Source of the DNA: Mnemiopsis leidyi
Lineage: Eukaryota; Ctenophora; Tentaculata; Lobata; Bolinopsidae
Assembly: GCA_000226015.1 (NCBI GenBank)
Contig: JH153686.1
Coordinates: 131,441 to 195,440, forward strand
Direction of reading: 5' to 3'
Length of the DNA stretch: 64,000 bases
The notes under the pieces: generated by a model
The model's database searches: none
Seen by the model: only the letters and a program-made list of their open reading frames with translations
What the model was told of the DNA's origin: nothing
In this document: positions 21,501 to 37,200 of the stretch, in pieces
Layout: the number at the start of each line of letters is the position of its first letter
Position numbering within the stretch: position 1 is the first letter of the stretch
Made by a program: the position numbers and the translations under genes

Positions 21501-24500
21501 TGAAAATGAGGTAATTCATATTTCTAAGTGTCCACAATGGAAAGGGAGCAGCAGTCCCCATATTCGGTTAACATCTGCTCTCTCTCTGTCTCTCACAATT
21601 TCTTGAAAACAATGGAATACATTGGAGTTGATTAAGTCTCCTGTTGACCATCCGACCGTGAAATATTGGCATCTACATCTCGTAACGTGACGCACCATTG
21701 CTTTTCATGTATTGATATAATATTCAGAGTATAGCGTCCTTGTGTGAACTCATAATAAGACATTGGTCAGACATATATATCAACCAGAGATTAAGTCCTC
21801 TGGTGACTTTCTGACGACATGTAAAGAGTTGATATCAGCTTTAGGATATGATACATATGATTTAGAAGCCAGTCAACCAACTAAGAAATTTTACACTTCG
21901 TGAAAAATCACTGCGAATGATCGAGGTTTATGCTATCTTTTAAATGCTATGAACGATGGCACTATTTGTTTTTGGAATGGTAGAATTCATTATTCAAATA
22001 GATCCATGATCAAAGCTCAAAATCGAGACTAATTCGATCTGCTCTATTACAGCATATTTCATCTCTCAAAACAAAGTCGTGACCGTTTTCTAGAAGAACA
22101 AATTCGTGGAATTTCTCCTTAGACACATAACCCCAGACAGTATAATTGTTATTCTTCAACTAAAGATGGTTTAAGAAAAACCCTCAAGATACAGCAGTAT
22201 GACTAAACACAAACAGTGTCAAATAGTCAATTGATCGCATATCTCGTTTAAGATATCCCAAATATTTTCAGTTTTATAACTGTCAGTCAGGTGTAATTGA
22301 ATTCAGTTGGCGTGAGTGTTGCGGTTAACATCACGTGACAGATTAGTCAACATGAATTACAATCGTCACACTCTACGGTTGTATTAGTAATGCCGGTAAA
22401 AACAAATAGTTGCAGTAAAAGTTAACTGCCAATGTGTTCATGTGTCATTACCAACCGATATACCGTGTACATTCACATGTGGCAACGGCTAGCAACTTGG
22501 CCTATGATCGGTTTGCAAAGTAAAAAAGCGGAGAAGTAAATATAGCACCGCGCCATTAAATGCCACATTTGTGCTTTGTAGACCGAGCAAAGGGTGGAAA
22601 AACTATCAAACACGCGGACAGACGAACATACGGACAAACTTACCCGCAACTAGAGGCAGCACACTCCTGCTTGATGGGGACGCTTGTAACCCAGTTTGTT
22701 CCCATGACATATACGTGACCTGACCCGTAAGTAATCGATATCACTTCGCTGTCTCCCTGAGAAAAACGTCGGTTTTATTTCAAATTTTCGGGTTCGTCCA
22801 TGCTAGTGTAGTATTTTTTAAGTTTAATTTTAAATGTGAATTAATGAAATGATGATCGTGTTAATTTTGGACGTGAAGTGCAGTGGTTTTAGTAGGACAA
22901 CATTATATTACTTTTGATCCCAACTGTCCCACAATCCGGTCTGAAGGAGAAGGATAAAAGAGCGTCCCTACACAGGGGAATATTATATTTGACATGACAC
23001 TTGCAGAACCCCCTGACAGAACTCCCCTACTGATCAGACGAGATAACTTGAGAACACCCGATAATATAATGGCACCATAGTCACGCAGATCTGCATCCCT
23101 CTCTATATTATTAATTGTGGGTGAGATACCGGGAACCTAGCTCTCCTCAGCAAAGTGAGTGATTGTAACGCCAGAACAGATGTATTACTATGTGGCGAAG
23201 GCATGAGATCCTGTCGAGATATTACTTAGAACTTATGGACATGCTCATCCTCTATATCTCTCTATCTCCTGATTTATCAAAGTGAACTGGTCTTGTCAGA
23301 ATTACAAGTCTCACTCGCTATATGACTCTGTGTGAGTTGACGTGGAGATGTGATTAGAAGAATAAGTGATAAGAGAGAGATGAGAGTTAATAGATGGAGG
23401 TGGTGTTTAATGGTGGGTTATTTTGGGAGTGTTACACATATTACCACTCTGAAATGATAAATCTCCGGGATCAACTCACCGCTTGAAAGGACGTGTGGTA
23501 AACCTTGCCGTCCATTTCTCTGATAAACGCAATCCTGTGAACACGTCCGAGGTCTGAAATACAGAAAGGATTAGCTGACTTTGAATTTTGTTTCCAAGCC
23601 GTTCTATGACAAGACCAACTTATTATTCTAAAAAACACGTCCGATACTATGTCATGTAGAGTTGCTAGCTACCGATTAGCATATTTCCCAGAACGAGCTT
23701 TAAAACTGTTCTTTCAGGCCTTCCAGACGTCTGACTGACGTCTCCTCACTATTTCTGTAATCGAATCAAAATATCAATTCTTAAACTACGGCATGTCACC
23801 AAAAACATCCTCATTCAATTACTGTGTGTTTGTTTGCGTGTGTGTGTAATTTAAACAGAAGTTAAGTGGTATATTTGGGTGTAACTAACGTTTTAATAAC
23901 TTCTAATCAAATCTATTATGTTAGGATCGTTCCGAGGGGAAGTTTAGGAAAAAACTAATTGTAATTGCATTTGCTGGAAGGAATTGAATTTGGGCTGTGT
24001 CACTTTCACCTCACTTGTCGTTAAATCCAAATTTACAGCCCCATTTACAGCACTGAATTTATGCAGATTTTAAAAAGCATTGAGCTCCGCAACAGTGAAG
24101 TTTTCCAACAGCGACTATCGAAATTTAAACTTTTTAAAGATTTTATCAGACATAATATTTCACTGAGAAGATAGAGTATGCCCTTCAAAAACATTCCAGA
24201 TTAGACCGTGGAGACAGGAGTATAGACTTCTTTAGATCCACACCGGACAAGAATATTTGGGTACGGCTAAGCTTGTACAAATTTGAACATTTCTTGAGGG
24301 GGCCTGGAATGACGCGGGCTCTTTGTTCAAAGGCAACGTCCGTTACATGACACATATTACTTAAACTTAAGGGTGAGAGAGATCGGGGGTCCTTTACCGC
24401 ATCAAAACACATTATATACGTGTAACTTTACTTTTACTATAATTAATACGAAATATTACTTATAATTTTATGAATTACGCCGGTAGACAGGTCTAAGTCA

Positions 24501-27500
24501 CGTGACGGAGCGATGGCCCGCAACAACTGGTCCTACAAAGCAGTCCCCCTATTAAGCTAATGGCCAGGTTAATCTTCAGAGAAGGGAGCCGGGGGTAATG
24601 TCCACTTCATTGTGCCAGGACCAGGTCAGCTAGATCAGCTTTGTCATGGAGATGGCGCAGGTTTATTGTAGTTGACAGTGATACTACCACGTGGAGACAC
24701 GTCTACTGTGAACTGTGGTATGAAGTGTGTGTGTGGGCACGTGCAGGGACATTTAGACCGGGTTCACGGTACAGTTCCAGGGTCCGGGCTATTGTTTGGA
24801 GAGATTGTAGACCTGGTTAATTGGGATGAACAAAGCCCGGTCATGCTCGGTAGTACAGCTAGATATTGACATTTAGTAGTAGCCAGCACGTGTTCCAGCA
24901 TGATCAGAACACTCTTCTAGCTGCATTATACACATCTTTTTGTAAAACGAGCTTCAGATTCCTTCATTGTTCATACTCCATACAACGTCAGATTCCTGTA
25001 AAGTTCATACTCCGTACGAATTCTTCTAGAAGCATCCTAAAAACATTCCCAAACATACGACCAGCGGTACACATACACAATCCTCTCTACCCACGATGTT
25101 ACAGAAGACTTGCTATATAAACCACACCACTGCGACAGTTTCTGATGGTTTCCTGTTCCCACTAAATTAACAATGCCACCCTGATCCCCCAAAACAATTA
25201 CAGATTTGCCATATGTCAACCTCGCTCTTCTCAAGACCTGCCTGGTATTAATGGAATGTCATGATGGAAAGACATTAGAGGCGGGACGTAAACCTTGTAC
25301 AGGAGTCACGTTGTTGTTGATTACAGTTGCTCCCTCTATAAAGGGGTGTAGCGAGCATATGTCGAAATCAATGGGAGGAATATCAGGTGGATTGTTGTCA
25401 TACTGCCCGGGACTGGTTACCAATACCATTTCACCATGAAACCACTATTGACTGAACAGCAGTTTCGACCCTAACAACAAAGGGTGGTTTCGTGCAAAGT
25501 ACAAATTTGTGGGTAAGATGGTAAAGTACCGGACAGTTTCTGGGACATATAATCGTACATGTCTAGATGATTTTATTAGAACGGGGATTATTTGTTAGCA
25601 GTAAGCCGAGATCAAGGTCTCGTGAAGTCTAACATTCTACTCTACTAGTAGTGCTGTCTAACATACTACTAAACTTATAGTGCGAGTAGGTTAGCTACTA
25701 AATTGCAGTATGTATCAGTATGAAGTATAGGTATGTAGGTACACTGCAACTGGAAGTGGGACCGCGACCGGGTAAGATGTACTCAGAAATGAGAGTGGTA
25801 CTGTTACCGAAAATTGAGGGGCTCAGCCTCACATACAATTACACTTGAGACTTGTTTGTCTCGCTTGTTTTCTCGGACACAACCTTAGTACTGCATTACT
25901 GTACAGCTGTGTCGGCAATATATTTTGAATTTTAGGTCCTATGATTGGTCTCAATAGACGAGATTTTGTAGGGGGGTTGGTAGACATATATAGATACGAG
26001 TTATGGTGTTGAAGAGGCTTTCAATAAACATGTGTTAATCGTCGTCAGCTGAGATGTAATCGACGAGATGTAAACATGTTTAGGAGATTTCGGGGGGTTT
26101 ATTGCTGATGAGACCCCCTTGTACTGCGTAGCATGTAAATTAACTATGACTACACCGTGACAAATTAACTAAAAGAAAACTGTCAGGCTGATGTAAAACT
26201 GATCAAGCTGTTGGGGGTCTACAATATCGCCTCAGCAAAGTAGATTTTCTCTCTAGCGGTCTGTCTAGATAATATCCAGATTTATAGTTATACTCAGAGG
26301 AGACACTAGCAGAGTAGCAGCACGGTTAGATTACTTTAAACTACTTGAACACTAACTGCAGGTTCTGGGTAGGTGCTTTTTCACTCATTTCTATTTGACA
26401 GTACCGTTAAATATCACCCTTAGCTCCCCCTAAAGATGTCTTTCACAGAGCACACTGCTAAACATTAACATGTTACTATTATTGATCAGCTGAGTTATCC
26501 TTACAAAAGCCCCAGTCTGCAATCTGCATGGTAATTATGGCTTAAACCACGTGGTGAGAAATAATTTAGGACTGATATGTTGGTAACAATCCCAACAATT
26601 GGCTAGCCTTGCTCCTCACAAAGTATGCAGCCGGTGCATGGGTATGTCTTAAATAATGAATATGCATGATATTATGGAGATATTTTATGACTTAAACTCA
26701 ATGATATGCTGGCCAGTTATGGCACTTGATAGGGAACAGCCGCGTTATTGTAATCAGGGGAGTGGTAATGAATTGTTCCTTTTGTTAAGATAACCCACCG
26801 GTCCAATAGGTGGAGGGAGAAAGTGTGGGTCTGGTAACAAATACCTGACCCTCACTGAGACACTGCTACTGTCACGGTCTTCTAACGGTACACACGGGCA
26901 GGGAATATTCGATTCAGGACAAATTCTTCTCTCTTGTAAATCAGAAACGATTTAGGAAAGGCCGAGAGAAAGTTCAGATTTCAGTCCAACCTTTGTTGGT
27001 GTATGGTGAGTTCCGTAGCGAGAGAAGGTAGCTGGGGTGCAAGTAATTAGGGTGGATCATTAGTGCCATGATTATGCGAATTGGGGAAACCTCGTTACCC
27101 GCTCAGAAAGAAAAAGAGGGAGAGAGAGAGATTCAGATGTGAGGAAACTAATAACGGAGATGGAAAGCTGGAAATGTTGGGAGGTGATTTGAGCTGTAAC
27201 CGTAACTGAGGAGCTTTGTAGAGTCTACAATTTGTGAAGTAGAGCTAAGTGTATCTATCTCTTAGACATCTTAGCTAGGGTATACTTTTAGACATCTTAG
27301 ATTTAAAACATTACTTAAATTCATTATATTAAGTAAATCGTCGACCAGAAAGTCGGACTTACGTCAAAGTGGAGGAGGCATACATTTTAGTCGTAAATGC
27401 AAACAATCATGCAATTAGCCTAGAGCAGTCTCAACGAACTTGGATCCATCCAAATTGCAGGACACATGGAACGACTTCCCACTGGGAGTAGTAAATGTGG

Positions 27501-28170
27501 AGGAAGTTGCTTGTGCTAGTAGAAACTAAAACTCGAACTTTCCTCCTGGATAACACGGTAGGCATGGCAAGGGAAATATTCCATTAGCCCCGACTTCTAG
27601 GTGCCTGAGTAATGCAGTCAAAAAGTAGAGATTGTCAGCAGAGGAAAGGGAGTCCTCTGTAAAATAGAGATTATCATGATGGTTGCATTTCCCGGGATTG
27701 TGAAAAGTTTTAGACTTCTCTGTTTTGAAACTCTCTTTGTATCTCAACATAAGTGTTCTGAGGAATTTAGAGGTAGAAGTTGCAATCAAGTTACCAACAA
27801 GAAGCCTATAAAGCTATGAAGGGAACTGAAAGGACCTATCTTTCTTTCCCGTAGATCATTACATCAGACCCAGCTTCATCTACTCAAACTAAAAAAGTAG
27901 AAGTAATCTTGTACTACAAGTAGCTACATTTTCAAAAGTAGGAAAGTATATTGATAATTGATATAGCAATCTACAGCCAGCACTCCGTTTAAGGTTAAAC
28001 AGTGATCACTCAATAGTCCACATTTTAATGTCCCGTGTCCAGTTTTCAGTGTCTAGTTGCACTAGACAGTAGACGGATATGAACACGGCAAGTTACTGAT
28101 TTTAGTAATAGGGTAAAATAAAGATTCGTGCTTTAACAAACAGGTTAAAGGTTTATTGTTGTTGTTGTTA

Positions 28171-28216
<46 letters not shown>

Positions 28217-31200
28217 GAGTATGTGGGCTAGTGCTCAATATGATTGAAATACATGTCCCTTTACGAGGGAATTTAACATTGACGGAAATAGAAGGAGAAA
28301 GAATCAGACATAATAACACCATAATTAGCATAATTTTTCATAATTAGCATTCAAAACAATTCAGTAATTCCACAGAGATAGGTCAGAAGGGTCTAATACT
28401 GAAGTACAGGCCTGGCTTTATTCCACCATAGACCGGTAAATACAGATATTGTTAATTAATCTAGATTTGTTAAAATACAGCCCGTCACGTGAATTTGAGT
28501 GTACCGGTTTTTTTCTAATTAAGTATAGTACAATTAGCCAGTATCCACACGAATATCGGTAGTAGACTACCAGGGTATTGTGAAAATAATGTCAGTAGAA
28601 TACATGTAATATTTGAGACTATGTGGTAACAACTAGTAGCGGTACTTTTGTTTGGAGCGAATGTTGTAGCCACCAGTAGTATTGTAATGTAGTCTAGATA
28701 GAGAAAAGTTATTTCTAACATTGAACTTTTTAATTCAGCAGAACTTTAGCAGAATTGTTGTGTTATAATTCTATTAAGACTGTCAAATTACACAGTCAAC
28801 AATCCTTCACGGTAAATTTGCAGTAAATCCTCACAGGCTGGAACAGCTATAGTGGAATTGGCATGACTGTGTACAGTTCATAAGAAAACATTTTTAACGT
28901 TTTGGAATATAGAGCTGAGTAGTAAAAACCACGGCCACTGCGGCTGTTACATCCGATGAAAACATTTGCCATGTCATTAACAAACCAGTTATGCCATTTT
29001 TTCAGCCGTTCAACATGAAAAGGACCGGCTATTGTCATGCTAAGTTTTGTAATCTATTCATCTAGTCCTTCCTTTCATGATAGATATTGTGTATTGCAAT
29101 CATTAGTCACATTTTTGCCGCTTTAATTTACAGCATCACGCTATAATTGTACGACGTCGAAGAACGTTAAATTGTTTTCGGCCTTAACTAAACACACACT
29201 AACAACCTTCATTGAAATTAGACATTTTCCAACAACGGCTCAGCGACGTCTCATTCACTCTCTCCCTTTGACTTTCACAATTGTTAAATATCGGGCAAGT
29301 AAGCCACGCATTTCACCCTTCTCTTATCAGAAAGTTCCAAATCAAATAACTTATAATATGCAGTGACGGAAAAGGGTATTTCCAATAGTTAATCAATTAA
29401 AATTAAATCCAATTCAATTTAATGCAGTCAAGTGTGTCGCCGTCTCGTTCAATTAATAGCAATACATTTAACTTTCCTTCCGCTCAAGAGAGGGCTGTAT
29501 GTTCACATGGCTTCCCAAACTAAGCCGCGAATTAAACAGCCGGTTTTTCTATGTTTTAGGTTTAAACTCCGCACGAAATCAATGCAGAAGGTCTTTAAAT
29601 CCTAGGTCAAAATCTAACTGCTAAGAAAAAAAGCCTAATATTAAATGCACGTGAAATTAAATGTGTCATATTCTATAAATACTCAGTATTACCATGCTAT
29701 CTACTTTGTCTTAAAATTGAATGAATTCGAAATTTAGCCTTTACTACTTTATACACGATGTTCCATTAACTAAGGTGAATACCTAAAACGGGATTCCTAC
29801 ATACCGAGTGTTACGTTCTCAGTTAAACTAAAGCAATTTAAACTTTAGATAGATTTAAGAAAAACTGCCCACCTGAAGCTGCGTAGAGGACCATGATATC
29901 TTCACTGTTGTAGGTAAAACTGTCGGCTGTGATCGCGTTCACTCTGAAAACAGAATAAGGATCAGTGTGAAGAATTTGGCTCGCATGTAAAGCTTGCTAA
30001 GGCTAACTCAATTAAGCCAAAAGCTAGTAAAATATTAGCTTAGGTAACTAACTACATACTAAGCCACGATATATATAGTAATTTAGATTAGCTATACTTG
30101 AACCTCAATCTTCTGATTTCATAACATATTCGTTGGTTTTGTCATTTCCAGGTCAAGAAACCTAACCCGCAATAATTGGGTTGGTTGTTGGGGTTTGGTG
30201 CATGTTTGTTTGGGTGTTGTTCTAATCGAGTTGCTACAATAGACACCCCTGGTACTTAAAACCAAGAGGCTGCTTGTTGATGTGCTAATCAGTGCTAATT
30301 ACAGAGTTAACCACTTCCCCACTACCTGCATGATGAAACATCTACTTGACCGGCGTTTACCTCACTCATCTCCCACCGACAACAACATACTGTCACATGT
30401 GCATGTCGACATTCCTCAACAAACATCAACCTCCAAATTAATTGGCTCGGTCAAGTATAGGCAAGTTGAAGTATATAATGTAGGTAGCTAGAACGTATCT
30501 AATATAGTCTCCGTGAATCTACGATCAGATGATCAGTTAGCTGACCCAGCCCTGTCCTCAGCCTAGAATGTTCCTGTACACTTCACACGTAGATTTGCTG
30601 TACCATGGACTGATCCTACACTTTGAGGGACATTCCAGCTCGCTAGGCTGCACAGGAACTGGAGTGTGAGAAATGGATTGAAAACAATTTAAATCTAGCT
30701 TGAGACTTGTGTTCGTTCTCTCTGAGATTTCTTCAATTTCTTTGTCTTAATAGACGATAATGGGTAGCGCCCACAGCGAAACCCGCAATAGCATGCATTA
30801 TCTCGACTAGAGAAAATTTGAAGATCGCACGTTCCGACTCCAGTTGATATCAAAGATGTTAATTGATTTCAGGAACAGCACGTGGTGAGGTTTGCCTCAA
30901 AGAGAACGTGTAGTTCAGGTGTTGTTAATGAGCTGGGCGAAATTTTTTCATGAGCCAATGTGGGCTGGGAATTTCGTGATTGACGCTGGGTTTCAAACGT
31001 AACCTTGGCGATGGAAACGTGGCAAACAGAAAGATATTTGAACGTACCTTTCAGAGGATTCGGTGTTAAAGAGAGGTGAAGGGTTGTGAATACCCTTCTC
31101 CATGAGGAACAAGTAGATAGCTTCCCTGCCTTCTTTCTTTGTGTTACACTGTAAGAATGGTCTGGTTAGTTTCAATCTAAGCTAGACTTATGATGATAAA

Positions 31201-34200
31201 TTTTTATTGAGGACAATATTTACAATGTACACTTTGAGGTTCCGAATGTCTAGGTTTTTAATTCGGAATACATCTATGTCATGTAATTGTAAGGACTACT
31301 AAACTGTATTTAAAATTACAATTAACATTTACCGTGCAGATGACCTAATGCCATTTGTATTTACAGCGAAATGGTACCACCTTTTTTATCACGAAACATT
31401 AAAAAGAAGAGCATTATTACAGGGATTTGGGTAGTGTTGATACAAGCACGTGATTAAGGTTACTTGTTGGAGTGAAGATCTCTTAGTCAACTAGTCGGAT
31501 TACGATAAGTGATTTCATCATGTCACGTGGTCACCTTGTAACTGTCTAACCATCAACCAAGATTTAAAATCATGATATTTTGACTTGATAAAAAAGGTAT
31601 TCTGGAGAAGGTCACAAATCGTTTATATCACGTGATAGCGTTGATCGATATTAATTGACCGTACCTTACTTTTCATTGGTAAATCGCTGTCACGTGATAC
31701 GAAAAATCTGTGACCTTTCCCCAAAAACCTTTCTCCGATGAGTCAGTCTAAACTATTACCTCGAATTGAAATCAGCTGCCTCTTTAAAAGCCACTATTGA
31801 AATGTCAGTCTAAAGTCTAAAAGAAAAGACTCACGTTAAAGTTGCGGTTAGGTTCTGACTCCCACTCCCTGGATGTTTTGTTAAACGTGATGTAGGGCCC
31901 ATCAAACACTTCGTCTATTGCAGCTATAGGGTAGGAGCAGACTATAGACCCGGTCTGTAGGTTCCTGAAACGCAAGGTTAGTTTAGCAAACTTTGTATGA
32001 CAAGTTATTCGTTAAAACAGGCATATTGTCAACATGCGTGAGGATAAATTTTGATTAAGCAAAATGAGTTATTTGTTACATGAACACTATACTGAATAGT
32101 GAAGTGAGTTATTTGTTACATGAACACTATACCGAATAGCCGGGATTGCTTCATGAGCTCTACCCAATGCGGGTTGCAGGATCGCAGTAGTGACACTGGC
32201 TAGATATATGATATACTTGTTGTATCATGGCCAGGCTAACACGGTAGAAGTACAGTGATCAGTGTTGAAATATATCACTTCTCTTTTTCTCTACCTCTGT
32301 TTTTATTCCCCCGTTATATTTAGTCGAGTTTAACAACAGCTAAACATATCCGGCTGATGGACCTAGCTTGCTCGTTCAGCTAGAGACAGCTCACGCGTTG
32401 ACAAGGATGACAATGGACGATGACAGGGATGACACAAACCAAGATGGAACTTACTTGGGTCCGCTGAAAGCTGCGTACAGCACTCGCTCTTGGTAGACCG
32501 CTCCATCTGAAAACATAAAGATGAGATATATCAGAGAACCTACATAAAATGAAGGGTTTATTTTTAGCTATGAAAACATTCTAATGTGGGGATGATATAC
32601 AAGGTTTTCTCTTTGTGACGACAACAATATCATGGGGTCCAGCATAAGCTTTTTTACCAAAACAATGACTAATTGCGCATTGTAAAAGTGCTTGGAGGAC
32701 AAATAAGGCTAGACCCCTCCTAATCTCCCGTTCTCATATATCGTCTAATGATTAGCTCATAAAAAGGTCACTATATCTTGGGTTTGCAATTCGAATGAAC
32801 CAATTTTTAGCTCACTATCTCATGTGTGATCACACAGTTTCAAAACTTACCACACCCGTTAACCCCCTCCTCTTGTAGAAACATATGGACGACATGTCTC
32901 AGATAAAACAGTACCCATGTTGCTAACATTCCCTGATTCCTGTAGCCAGACACGTGACACAAGTAAAACTTGCTCTGATTACAATATTCAGATAGCACCG
33001 TCTCCAAGTCCCCCTACACAAACAAAGAAGAGAGAAAGAGAGAGAGAGAGAAAGAGAGACTCGTCCCAGTGTCTTACCCCCACCCTAACTCTTGTTTCTT
33101 TGTTTCAAACACGCGCCTAGCCTCTTCAAACTGCCCGCCGATCAGACTGCTTCCAAGAGTTTTCCATTGTTTTAGAGTCAGGATGAAAGGAGCAGATAGG
33201 TGTGTTAACTAATCGTCTGGGTATGAAGGGAGAAAAGGCATCATGGTCTGGTAGGCATGGAACGTTCGCCAGGGCAGGGGGATAATACAAATTATCTATC
33301 GTAGTTAATAGAATATTTTGTGTAAGGTGCTCCTTTGTAGTGTACTTAATGTAGCTTTATAAACATGGTTTAACGTGGAATTAAGCTTGACGATGAAAAC
33401 AATTACCAAGTTCTCTCCCAACAATTAGATCACTTCATTAGGGGCTAGTTGTGTAAGCTATAACAATTCATCAAATTGAACTGTTTGTGCAGGTCATTTG
33501 GTAAGGACATATATGTACAATGCATAAATGAAGGATAAACCGTAAAGGTCAAATCTGCACAAAAGATGGCCCTCTGTTGAATGTGGATACATTTTAAATA
33601 GCCTTAGCTGTAGAAAAAGGAATATGAAAAAAATCATCGAATGGTGGAGGCACATAAAAACAAATTGATCCGTCCATGTTTTTGCTCAGCTTATTTTTAA
33701 CCGAAACATCCGCATGATAAAAACCCAATACCTTGTACTCATCTGACATTTTCTCAAAGGTGTCCCCACATGACAAGTACCCGCAATAATGCTCAGTGTG
33801 TGTTTGATGTTTACACAACTTTCATGTTGGAAAGTATGATTTATCCTGCCTGCCCCGCAATCTACCCGCCCTTTTTCCTTCAGCGCCAATGTCAGCGACT
33901 GTGCGAACTTTGTGCATATTTTATACAGAATTATTTCACCCGTACTGCATCGGTATTATACTTTATGAAAACTTGGGAGAAAAACAACACTCAACCGAGG
34001 TGACTAAGTGACATTGCATAACGTGTGTTGCTATGGCAAAGTGAAACCGAGGTGATTAAAAGGACCTTCTGTCGTGGATTTAACTTGATTTTAAAACTTA
34101 GCAACAGTTTTTAGATGTTTATTAGAGAGTGAAACCTCTGCCAGCAACAAATCTGTGTCGCTCTCGTTAGATGGTTTTACAAAGGTACCGAGCAATGTGT

Positions 34201-37200
34201 AAGTTCACGTGTAAAACGCTTTACGGTACTATACAATATATGGTACACGATCAGAGCGGTACAGGGTACAAGGTACACAGTACAAGTTACACAGTACAGG
34301 GTACACAGTACAGGGAACACGGTAGATGGTACAGGGTACGTACCGACTTCGTCATGGTCGAAAGGTTGGTGCCCGGGCTGAGAGCTGGTGCAGTAGAACC
34401 TAGCCTTGAAGTAGGAAGTGAAAACGTTCTGTAGAAAGGGACTACTGCTTCCAACGTCGTTCTTGCAAACTCGACCAATCCGAGAGTAGATTTTCTGAAA
34501 TGTTGCTGGTTTAAAACGTTTAAATACTGGTTTTACACGCCAACAATTTCGACTCAAGATTAACAATCTTCTAAATCTTTAAGTTCAATTCTGTTAAATA
34601 CGTTTCCTTGTATACAAAAACTGACAGCGGTCAGACCCGTGTCCGATAAACCGGGTGACCACGCTTCACTTCGCCCAAGTAAGGCAATACACCGCTCCTA
34701 TTAAATCTTTATCACCAATGTAACGGTGACACTGGCACCCAACGTCCCCCTCTTATCACACCAATTCGAATGTAGATTTAACGTATCAAAGGGGTCAAAA
34801 TAATATTAGGGCATTAATTATCGTTTAAATGTACAATTCATTTAGACGAAAAACGCTGCCTGTCCCCGGGTCCTAATTCCTGGTTCAAATTACAAACTTT
34901 TGGTAGCATAGATTCATATTATGCACCAATTCATATTGATGGAATGTCAATCGTTGATAGTGGGTCATCAAGCGTGTTAGAGAGTGCTTAATAAGGTAAC
35001 AATACTAAAATATTCGACGAGAAGAAGCCAGGCAAAGAGCTAACCTTGGAGTTTTAAACCTCGATCACATGCTCAATTCTAAAGTTATTCATCGCAAGGA
35101 ATTGCGAATTAGAATGTGCGAATTTATTTTTGTTCGACTTTGATGTTTGAACAAGGCCACGATATGTCGTAAATCTAAGGCTGGAGGAATGTTTCTGTAA
35201 TAACAACGATCCTAGCAAAGACATGACAGTCCACACAATGTGACTACAAATTACTGTCATAAGTCATAACCGAAAACTGTGCTTGGGTTATGACTACAAA
35301 TCTTGGTCATGGCTACAAAGTACAAACTGTAGTCATGACTTCAATATGACAGTTAAAATTGTCGTCAGATTTTGACTACATACCTCAGTGGGGAGCTCGG
35401 AGGCCGTCTCCTTGAAGACAAAGTAGACGTAGTCCCCCTCCTCGAAGGAGTACACGAACTTAGGGTCGCTGAGTTGGTCGTTAGTGTTGAAGGTGTGAGA
35501 GGTGGAGGAGAGCGACCCTGGTTGGAGGTTGAACCTGGTGATCTGATCGCTGGCACACACCTCCGTACACGTACCAGCAAACCCGATATCTGGGGAGAGA
35601 GAGGGGAGGGTTAATGCAGGGTTCGAACTTTTGGAAATTTAGTTCCGGGTTTAAAAAACTAGAAGTATGTTTACTTAGAGCTCGGGATTTTTAACATAAC
35701 GAACACGTGATTGTTAAAAAGCCAATGAGGAGGTTTTAAAAGCTGGTAATTCGGGACCTGTTTCAGCAGTTTGATTAGCGCGAGGAAGGGTTAATGCAAG
35801 AATCGTGACCAAGTAACACTCGGCAAGTTCCCTTTACCTAAAACCCGGACCCAAGCCAACAGCCAAGCTTGAGTTTGAAAGTCGGGGCAGAGCGCCTGAG
35901 GCGGTGTAGTTGGCACATGTTTCTGGGGAAGCGGTCAATGAACCGTAACATAAAGGACAGGGGGGAGGGAGGTGTCTGGAGGGTGCATTTAGACAGGGTG
36001 AATTACTAGTTACCCATCATGAGACCAATATTTACACATCTTGTAAACACCTGAACCTTTGTTGGTGGTCGTTCTCTGTACATCATCTGTGTGCATAGTG
36101 CATACACCCCATCCTTATAATGGATATCACTGCTCAATTGTAACTGTATATTCCATACAGGTGTGAATTACAGTGTATCATCAACTACCGAGGGTCATAG
36201 TGACACAGTACACTTTATATATGTCAACTATTTCGGTTGAAACTAACAAGATCACATTGCACCTGATGTCTGTACACTTCATAAAAAAAGAGTCTGTCTA
36301 CTTGCAAACAGTTCTCCACATCAAGATCTAGATCTAACAAATCTCTTTGACGGTGCAGACTAACATTGTTACGGAGCGTGAAGGGAGGACTGTTGTTATC
36401 ATACTTCACATTGTCTTCACTGCCACTGACATGCCCCTTTGTGCAGTTACTAGTGACCAGATTTTAATCGTTACTAGTGACCTGGTCATAATGGAAGCTG
36501 GTGAGGTGTAACAAGGTGATGCATGCAGATCTGCTGACACACTTCGGTATCTCCAAGTCAGGGCGAAACTGACATTTAGATCTTCTCTGCGCATATCGTT
36601 ACAGTTCACATTCCATATCATTATCTTGGAGTCATCAGTCACAATGTTCAAACTAGACGTTCCCTTGTCTATGAAAGCTCCAAAATAGACAGTATCTCTG
36701 AATATTCGTGGTATCAAAGCTGGTTAAGAAGAATATTTCTAAATTCCATATCAGAGAGAACCAATCAGCTTTAGTCACGAGTTATCCTGGTCCTAGTGGT
36801 CATTACTCTTGAGTCGGAGAAATTTGGCTGAGATCTGTCTTTTGAGACTCAGCAAAGATCGGAGGACAAAAAAGGATCGGTAGTTAAAGTCTGTTTAGTC
36901 CGACTGTAACAATGGAAGGTCTGAACAAGAGATAAGGGGAGGGTAGCTAGTCGCGACTTGGTTAGATCAGACCCAGTAACAATGCTGGCTTGTTCCACTT
37001 AAAACAGAGTTGAGAGTAGATATTTCAAGCGTGTCTAGTGCCTTGTCAGCTGCTTCGCAGGTACAGTCATAAATCTTACATTATACACCTCCCCTTGCTG
37101 GAACTCGAGTTTGTAGACACGTAGAAGGTTGGAGGAACTTATCAGAGGACTGCTTAAAAATCACGTGACAGATATTTCATGGTAAATTTACCAATAATGG

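Noticed and set aside
28062-28331. A poly-Gln protein on the minus strand.
   Set aside because: Translation of a (GTT)n microsatellite inside a semaphorin intron; no exon signals support it.
36406-36717. A minus-strand open frame in semaphorin intron 6, preceded by an acceptor-like AACCAG.
   Set aside because: Does not match the sema domain and is not needed; exons 6 and 7 join in phase without it.
37084-37101. A possible 18-base semaphorin microexon (QGEVYN) between exons 6 and 7, resembling the GELYxGT motif.
   Set aside because: It would break the phase: exon 6 ends in phase 1 and exon 7 needs phase 1. The direct join gives LSGDIGFAGT, which already covers the motif.
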